From the NCBI GenBank assembly GCA_001029295.1, contig LDXJ01000049.1, positions 1 through 64,000 on the forward strand: DNA of 64,000 nt, written 5' to 3'. Origin of the DNA: Peptococcaceae bacterium CEB3 (lineage in GTDB: Bacteria > Bacillota > Desulfitobacteriia > Desulfitobacteriales > Desulfitobacteriaceae). The position numbers and the translations under genes are program-made. Below the pieces are notes generated by a model. It saw nothing but the letters and a program-made list of their open reading frames with translations, made no database searches and was not told where the DNA came from. Of the stretch, positions 59,900 through 64,000 are shown piece after piece (position 1 is the first letter of the stretch; each line of letters begins with the position of its first letter).

Positions 59900-59927
59900 A
59901 GTTGTTGATGAGGAGTGTTGTTGCGTG

Positions 59928-60209
59928 ATGAAATCAACCGGAATCGTGAGAAAGGTCGATGAGTTAGGCAGGGTCGTACTTCCAATCGAATTGAGAAGGA
60001 CCCTGGGTATCGACGAAAAAGACGCGCTTGAAATCTATGTCGATCAGGAAAAAATCATCCTCAAAAAATATGAGCCGGCTTGTGTTTTTTGTGGTAATGC
60101 CAGCGACGTCCAAGTTTTCCACGGGAAAAACGTTTGCCGCGAATGCGCCATTGCCATGGGCGAATCCATTCGCTTCAACGCGGATACGGAGGACACCGAG
60201 GTCATCTAA
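59928..60209 (+). CDS. abrB: Transition-state regulator AbrB, with C-terminal zinc-finger-like cysteines
   Basis: Represses post-exponential genes. 93 residues from ATG at 59928 (GAGGAG upstream). The N-terminal half MKSTGIVRKVDELGRVVLPI, LRRTLGIDEKDALEIYVD, KIILKKYEP is nearly identical to AbrB. The C-terminal part differs from B. subtilis: CVFCGNASDVQVFHGKNVCRECA has two CxxC pairs, a clostridial form that probably binds zinc. Plus strand, divergent from metG, with a promoter and 0A box. Confidence 0.95.
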   Translation: MKSTGIVRKVDELGRVVLPIELRRTLGIDEKDALEIYVDQEKIILKKYEPACVFCGNASDVQVFHGKNVCRECAIAMGESIRFNADTEDTEVI

Positions 60210-60296
60210 CCTACATAAGCTTATCATCAGGCTCCTCCGGCCGGGAGAATCGGACTGTGTGACAGCTGAAGACTGGGCGATTGGGCAATGCTTGCG

Positions 60297-60324
60297 GGAA
60301 GGTTGCAATAACCTTCCTTTCTTC
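60297..60324 (+). terminator. Intrinsic terminator of abrB
   Basis: GGAAGGTT / AACCTTCC (8 bp, loop GCAAT) followed by TTTCTTC on the plus strand, ~90 bp past abrB and just before the convergent rsmI end. Confidence 0.8.
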
Positions 60325-60344
60325 ATGTCTCCCGGCTCGGCTCC

Positions 60345-61181
60345 TCACCTCTTCCCTGCCAAAACCGCCTGATAGACCTCCCGCTTGGTAATGCCGTAGT
60401 CTTTGGCCACTTCCTTCATAGCCTCTTGCGGAGATAATCCCAGAGCCATCCTGGCCTCAGCTTCCTGCCGCCACTCCGCAGGACCCCCCTGCCGGGCTTC
60501 CTGTACATATGGCTCGACAAAAACACAACACTCCCCTCTGGGCGGATTTTCGGAAAAATCCCCGGCCAAGCTCTTGAGACTTCCCCTGTGCACGGTCTGG
60601 TGCACTTTCGTCAGTTCTCGGACCACGGCCGCTTTCCGTTCTCCCAAGGCAGCCAGCATATCCTTCAGACTCTCCGCCAGACGATGGGGCGCTTCATAAA
60701 AGACGAGGGTCACAGGAAAGCGGACGTACTTCTCCAACTCGCGCCTGCGCTCCGCTGCGGCGGAAGGCAAAAAGCCCACAAAAGCGAAGCGCTCCGCGGG
60801 GAGCCCGCTCAGGACGAGACCTGTCAAAGCGGCATTGGCTCCCGGCAAAACATCCACCGCGATTTGTTCCTCATAGCAGAGAGAGATAATTTCCGCGCCC
60901 GGGTCGGATATTCCGGGCATACCCGCGTCGGAGATCAGCGCGATCTGCTGTCCTGCCCTCAGGTGATCCAGCAAGCTCCGGGCTTTGCCTTTTTCGTTAT
61001 GTTCGTGGTAACTTGTGAGCGGCGTCTTGATTCCGTAATGTTCAAGCAACTTGCGGGAGTGGCGGGTGTCCTCTGCCGCTATCAAATCCACCGCCCGCAA
61101 AGTATCGAGTACCCGCAGGGTGATGTCCCCCAAATTCCCAATGGGCGTTGCACAGACAAGAAGCTTCCCTTTCTCCGGCAT
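60345..61181 (-). CDS. rsmI: 16S rRNA 2'-O-ribose C1402 methyltransferase RsmI
   Basis: Methylates 16S rRNA C1402. 278 residues: LLVCATPIGNLGDITLR, AAEDTRHSRKLLEHYGI, LISDAGMPGISDPGAEI, VLPGANAALTGLVLSGLP, RFAFVGFLP and VVRELTKVHQTVHRG. GAGGAG precedes the ATG. Transcribed after yabA from the minus strand; a 10-bp tandem repeat lies between. Confidence 0.95.
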   Translation of the reverse strand: MPEKGKLLVCATPIGNLGDITLRVLDTLRAVDLIAAEDTRHSRKLLEHYGIKTPLTSYHEHNEKGKARSLLDHLRAGQQIALISDAGMPGISDPGAEIISLCYEEQIAVDVLPGANAALTGLVLSGLPAERFAFVGFLPSAAAERRRELEKYVRFPVTLVFYEAPHRLAESLKDMLAALGERKAAVVRELTKVHQTVHRGSLKSLAGDFSENPPRGECCVFVEPYVQEARQGGPAEWRQEAEARMALGLSPQEAMKEVAKDYGITKREVYQAVLAGKR

Positions 61182-61200
61182 TGGCCACTCTCCTCAGGCC

Positions 61201-61240
61201 GTTCTAATTCGTTCTAATTCGTTTTAATTCGCCTTAATTC
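61201..61240. repeat. 10-bp tandem repeat (x4) between yabA and rsmI
   Basis: GTTCTAATTC, GTTCTAATTC, GTTTTAATTC, GCCTTAATTC in tandem; the period equals one DNA helical turn, so the AT tracts are phased. Confidence 0.9.
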
Positions 61241-61247
61241 ATTCATT

Positions 61248-61559
61248 TTAGTCTCTCCGCAAAAAAGCTCTGCAAAACAGGCAATCACCGTCCTCCAAGG
61301 GCTGTCCGAAATGCAGGTGGCAGACGTGAAATCCTTCTTTGTACAATTTCATCAGGTTTTCGTGTCCGACACCCTGCAGCCGCTCGGCATTGGCTATCAC
61401 CCGGTTGGTTTCCTGTTCGGGAACGGCGCATAATTCCCGCTTCAGACGGATGTTCTCCTCCTCCAGCGCCTCAACATAGCGCTTCAGGCGTTCGATTTCA
61501 TCTTGTAAAGAGCCAAGCCGCTCCTGGACCTCGCTGATGGCCTGAGTCAATTGGCTCAT
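61248..61559 (-). CDS. yabA: DNA replication initiation control protein YabA
   Basis: Binds DnaA and DnaN to limit re-initiation. 103 residues: an N-terminal leucine-zipper coiled coil (about 5-50, ISEVQERLGSLQDEIERLKRYVEALEEENIRLK in parts) and a C-terminal zinc domain with CHLHFGQP and CLFC cysteines. Small size and context (yaaT-yabA-rsmI) agree. Overlaps the yaaT 3' end by 4 nt. Confidence 0.93.
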   Translation of the reverse strand: MSQLTQAISEVQERLGSLQDEIERLKRYVEALEEENIRLKRELCAVPEQETNRVIANAERLQGVGHENLMKLYKEGFHVCHLHFGQPLEDGDCLFCRAFLRRD

Positions 61560-62560
61560 ACCCGCTCACTCTTTCCTTTCGCCTTTTCCCCTTTCCGGTG
61601 AGGGGACTGAGGAGCGGAGACCTGCACGGCGGCAGGGACGGGTGTTTGGGCATCCGGCTTAAGCTCATGTCTGTCAGTGTGCTTGTCGCCGCGTTTATCC
61701 TCCTGCCTGTCGTTGCGCTTATCTTCGCGCTTGTCCTCTCGCTTATCATTGTGCCTTTCACCATGTTTGTCATTAGCCCGCGTCCTCGGCCCGAAACCGG
61801 CCCCGTGGGGAGCCCGCTCCGGCTTCGCCAGGGCGGGACGAACCTCATCCCCTTCTTCCTCCGCACTGAAATAAGCATCCTGATTGGGAAAATCGCGGGC
61901 TGGTTCCTTGTTCCCACAACACCCATAGCACTCGTTTTCGTATTTGAGGCAACACATCAGGCGGCCGCAAATGCCGGAAATCTTAGTCGGATTGAGCGAA
62001 AGTTTTTGGTCTTTGGCCATCCGGATGGAAACAGGCTCAAAATCCCCCAGGAACGAGGCACAGCAAAGTACCCTGCCGCAGGAACCCACCCCGCCCAGCA
62101 TCTTGGCCTCATCACGTACCCCAATCTGGCGCAGTTCAATCCGGGTGCGAAAAACGGCCGCCAGATCCTTGACCAGCTCGCGGAAATCCACCCTGCCTTC
62201 CGCCGTAAAAGAAAAAATAATTTTATTTCCGTCAAAAGTATACTCGACATCTATCAACTTCATGGGCAGACCGTGGTCCGCAATCTTGCGCAAACAGATT
62301 TGGAAGGCATCTTTCTCTTTGGTCCGATTTGCTTCCAGAATCCGTTCGTCCTCGGCGGTAGCTTTACGGATCACCTGTTTAAGGGGGAGAACCAACTCCT
62401 CATCCTCGACCTCGCGCGGGGAGATGACGATTTCCCCGAACTCGACGCCCCTGGCCGTCTCGACAATCACTTTGTCGGAGGTCGAAAGTTCCAATTCCCC
62501 CGGGGAAAAATAATATATCTTGCCCGCGGCTTTGAAACGGACACCCACCACCTCAACCAC
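61556..62560 (-). CDS. ricT: RicT/YaaT, PSP1 domain protein
   Basis: Fe-S protein of the RicAFT complex that affects RNase Y specificity, sporulation and competence. 334 residues; core PSP1 domain (1-~230: VVGVRFKAAGKIYYFSPGE, VETARGVEFGEIV, RVLCCASFLGDFEPVSI, SGICGRLMCCLKYENECYGCCG) with a cysteine-rich region. The C-terminal ~110 residues are a charged tail with KREDKREDKRND-type 4-residue units (12-bp DNA repeats, 61680-61752), and are absent from B. subtilis YaaT. Start overlaps the holB stop. Confidence 0.94.
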   Translation of the reverse strand: MVEVVGVRFKAAGKIYYFSPGELELSTSDKVIVETARGVEFGEIVISPREVEDEELVLPLKQVIRKATAEDERILEANRTKEKDAFQICLRKIADHGLPMKLIDVEYTFDGNKIIFSFTAEGRVDFRELVKDLAAVFRTRIELRQIGVRDEAKMLGGVGSCGRVLCCASFLGDFEPVSIRMAKDQKLSLNPTKISGICGRLMCCLKYENECYGCCGNKEPARDFPNQDAYFSAEEEGDEVRPALAKPERAPHGAGFGPRTRANDKHGERHNDKREDKREDKRNDRQEDKRGDKHTDRHELKPDAQTPVPAAVQVSAPQSPHRKGEKAKGKSERV

Positions 62561-63431
62561 CCTGAATTCCTCCTTCCCGGAACAGTTCTAAGGCTAAAAC
62601 TTCCAAAACCAGGCGGGGACTCACCTGCCGCCGGATGTTGTCCAAAGCCCGCCGAATGGGGGCTAAGCTTGCGGCCAGGGGCCGGCCCTCCCGCAACCCG
62701 GCCGTTATCTGGGCGGCCATGACCTGCAAATAGACCACGGCCTGCTCTTTCTCAAGCGGGAAGAGAGGAAAAAGCTGCAAAAAATCACCTGCCGTAACGG
62801 CTTGGCGATAGCGCCCAAGCCAGGACCGGACATTGTCCACCCCCAAGGCCAGAATTCGCTCCGCCAAATCAGCCGTGCCGCCACTGAGTCGAAAGGCTTC
62901 GGCAGCCTCCTCCTCACTTCCCTCTCCCCGCGACCCGGCCCACTCCGCCAAACCCGGCGGCGGGAAATAGATGCTTTGGGCCCGGCTGCGGACCGTCGGC
63001 AAAAGCCCTTCCTGATTTTGCGCGCTGAGCACAATAACGGTGACCGGCGGCGGCTCCTCAATGACTTTCAACAAGGCATTGGCGGCCGGAACGGTCAGCA
63101 AATCCGCCTCTTCCAGCACAAAGACCTTGAACTTCCCCTCATAGGGTTTGCGGTAAATTTTCTCCTGCCAAGCCAAAACCTGTTCGATTCCCAGGGATGC
63201 CTTCTGTGGCCCCAGGACCGTTACGTCGGGATGATGACCCGAAAGAATCCTGCGGCAAGCTGAACAGACCTCACAGGGCCTTTCAGCCCGCGGCCCCAAG
63301 CAATTCAAAATGCGAGCCACGCGCAAAGCCGCCCTCCGCCTCGTCCCGGCGCTTCCCCCGTGGAATAACAACAGATGGCTCAACCGGCCTTCATAAACCG
63401 CCTTTTCCCAAAAAGCAGCCAGAGGTTCCAT
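62553..63431 (-). CDS. holB: DNA polymerase III subunit delta'
   Basis: Clamp-loader subunit. About 292 residues from ATG at 63431. HLLLFHGGSAGTRRRAAL is a degenerate P-loop (lacks the GKT lysine, as in delta'), a zinc-type CEVCSACRR, FVLEEADLLTVPAANALLKVIEEPP and LSAQNQEGLLPTVRSRAQSI. Short C-terminal helical domain. Just 3 bp after the decarboxylase gene; overlaps yaaT by 8 nt. tmk, yaaQ and yaaR that intervene in B. subtilis are not present. Confidence 0.93.
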   Translation of the reverse strand: MEPLAAFWEKAVYEGRLSHLLLFHGGSAGTRRRAALRVARILNCLGPRAERPCEVCSACRRILSGHHPDVTVLGPQKASLGIEQVLAWQEKIYRKPYEGKFKVFVLEEADLLTVPAANALLKVIEEPPPVTVIVLSAQNQEGLLPTVRSRAQSIYFPPPGLAEWAGSRGEGSEEEAAEAFRLSGGTADLAERILALGVDNVRSWLGRYRQAVTAGDFLQLFPLFPLEKEQAVVYLQVMAAQITAGLREGRPLAASLAPIRRALDNIRRQVSPRLVLEVLALELFREGGIQGG

Positions 63432-63433
63432 CT

Positions 63434-64000
63434 TTACACCCCGTCCAAAACCCAAATCTTTTTCTCAGAACAATCGTCCCAGCCTTGCCAGTGAATATCC
63501 GGCCGCTTCAGGACCTCCAGAACCGGCGGCGTAATTTCTTCCCCCATAACGATAAGAGGAATTCCCGGTGGATAAGGAGAAATGCTCTCGGCGGAAATTC
63601 GTCCCAAGGCGTCCCTCAAATCGATTGGCTGTTTGGGAGCCAAAAACGCTTCCCGGGGAGAACAGCGCTGGGGGGGATAGGGCGGCAGAAAAATCGAAGG
63701 ATCGGTAAACCCGACTCTCGCGGCCGCTTTGAACCCACCCGGGGCCGCTCTTCGGACCAATACTTGCAAGCCCGTACTCAGGGCCCTGACTTCGTCGGGG
63801 CTGTTTCCGATCCCCAAAACGAAGAGAATATTCTCTTCATCCCACAATTCCGGTTCAATATGAAACTCCTGACGCAGGATCTCGACGCATTCCGGGGCCT
63901 TCAACCCTATGGGCCTCGTATTCACCAGGATCTTGGACCAGTCCACCTCTTCTATGCCATAGCTCCCGGCATCGGCGCCTGTCAGCAGGCGCAGTCCGCA
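63434..64000 (-). CDS. Orn/Lys/Arg decarboxylase, C-terminal part (gene continues beyond window)
   Basis: 189 codons in frame from the window edge to the stop at 63434; the N-terminal PLP domain lies outside. Seen are the C-terminal decarboxylase segments ECVEILRQEFHIEPELWDEENILFVLGIGNSPDEV, PSPREAFLAPKQPIDL-like and GRISAESISPYPPGIPLIVMGEEI (each written in part). Matches the YaaO group, the B. subtilis neighbour of tmk-holB. The substrate amino acid cannot be told from this fragment. Confidence 0.9.
   Translation of the reverse strand, partial: CGLRLLTGADAGSYGIEEVDWSKILVNTRPIGLKAPECVEILRQEFHIEPELWDEENILFVLGIGNSPDEVRALSTGLQVLVRRAAPGGFKAAARVGFTDPSIFLPPYPPQRCSPREAFLAPKQPIDLRDALGRISAESISPYPPGIPLIVMGEEITPPVLEVLKRPDIHWQGWDDCSEKKIWVLDGV

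Noticed and set aside
61598-62722. 374-codon plus-strand frame opposite yaaT with hydrophobic stretch
   Set aside because: The apparent membrane segment is the complement of the repeated KRED coding DNA; yaaT on the other strand is certain.

Overview
The window is a chromosomal, origin-proximal block from an endospore-forming Firmicute, most likely a Clostridia / Peptococcaceae-like anaerobe of moderately high GC. The evidence is spoIIE, spoVT, spoVG, abrB with a Spo0A box, yabG, yabP, yabQ and cwlD; de novo NAD synthesis by nadABC; formyl-THF synthetase and a MetF-MetV type fusion; and gene order. From right to left it reproduces the Bacillus subtilis yaaO-holB-yaaT-yabA-rsmI-abrB-metG-tatD-yabE-rnmV-ksgA-yabG-ispE-purR-spoVG-glmU-prs-pth-mfd-spoVT-yabN-rqcP-yabP-yabQ-divIC-yabR-spoIIE-tilS-ftsH-coaX-folP-folB-folK-dus-lysS-rrn series. 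Nearly all genes are on the minus strand. The plus-strand exceptions are a PRC-barrel gene, an L,D-transpeptidase, a glycosyltransferase and abrB.

Layout. 1-900: 5' part of a 16S rRNA gene with its leader and promoter. 0.9-5.3 kb: lysS, an IS200/IS605-like end remnant, greA behind a consensus promoter and long leader, dusB, coaX. 5.4-12 kb: a bioY fragment, birA, nadC-nadB-nadA, panC and a DUF2520 gene. 12-17 kb: folK-folB-folP, an HD-domain gene and fhs. 17-25 kb: two DUF881 membrane proteins, ndk, ftsH, tilS, spoIIE. 25-31 kb: yabR, a small HTH gene with divIC, yabQ, yabP, rqcP, HU, yabN/mazG, spoVT, prsA. 31-41 kb: mfd, pth, a PRC-barrel gene, prs, glmU, spoVG, purR, gntR. 41-50 kb: ispE, cyanophycin genes cphA-cphB, an L,D-transpeptidase, yabG, a glycosyltransferase, the MetF fusion. 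50-64 kb: terC, ksgA, rnmV, a GH18 lipoprotein, cwlD, two 3D-domain proteins, tatD, metG, abrB, rsmI, yabA, yaaT, holB and the end of an Orn/Lys/Arg decarboxylase.

How the genes work together. Most are housekeeping: translation, cofactor synthesis (NAD, pantothenate/CoA, biotin, folate), one-carbon metabolism, nucleotide supply, envelope and DNA repair. A layer of sporulation and division control sits on top. Sequence-level regulatory signals fit that picture: a sigma-H-like promoter before spoVG, a sigma-G-like promoter before spoVT, a sigma-A promoter with a perfect downstream Spo0A box before abrB, and consensus sigma-A promoters before greA, yabR, mfd, prsA, ftsH and metF.

The most notable unexplained signal is a cluster of five DnaA-box-like 9-mers at 26037-26102. 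It lies directly downstream of a sigma-A promoter that drives the small HTH gene and divIC, which suggests a link between replication initiation and septum formation. Other unusual content is an 87-bp dispersed repeat found twice between the stop codon and terminator of lipoprotein genes, a bioY fragment beside birA, an IS605-like end, and many short tandem duplications at gene ends, linkers and ribosome-binding regions. No CRISPR array, prophage, tRNA gene or intact transposase was seen.
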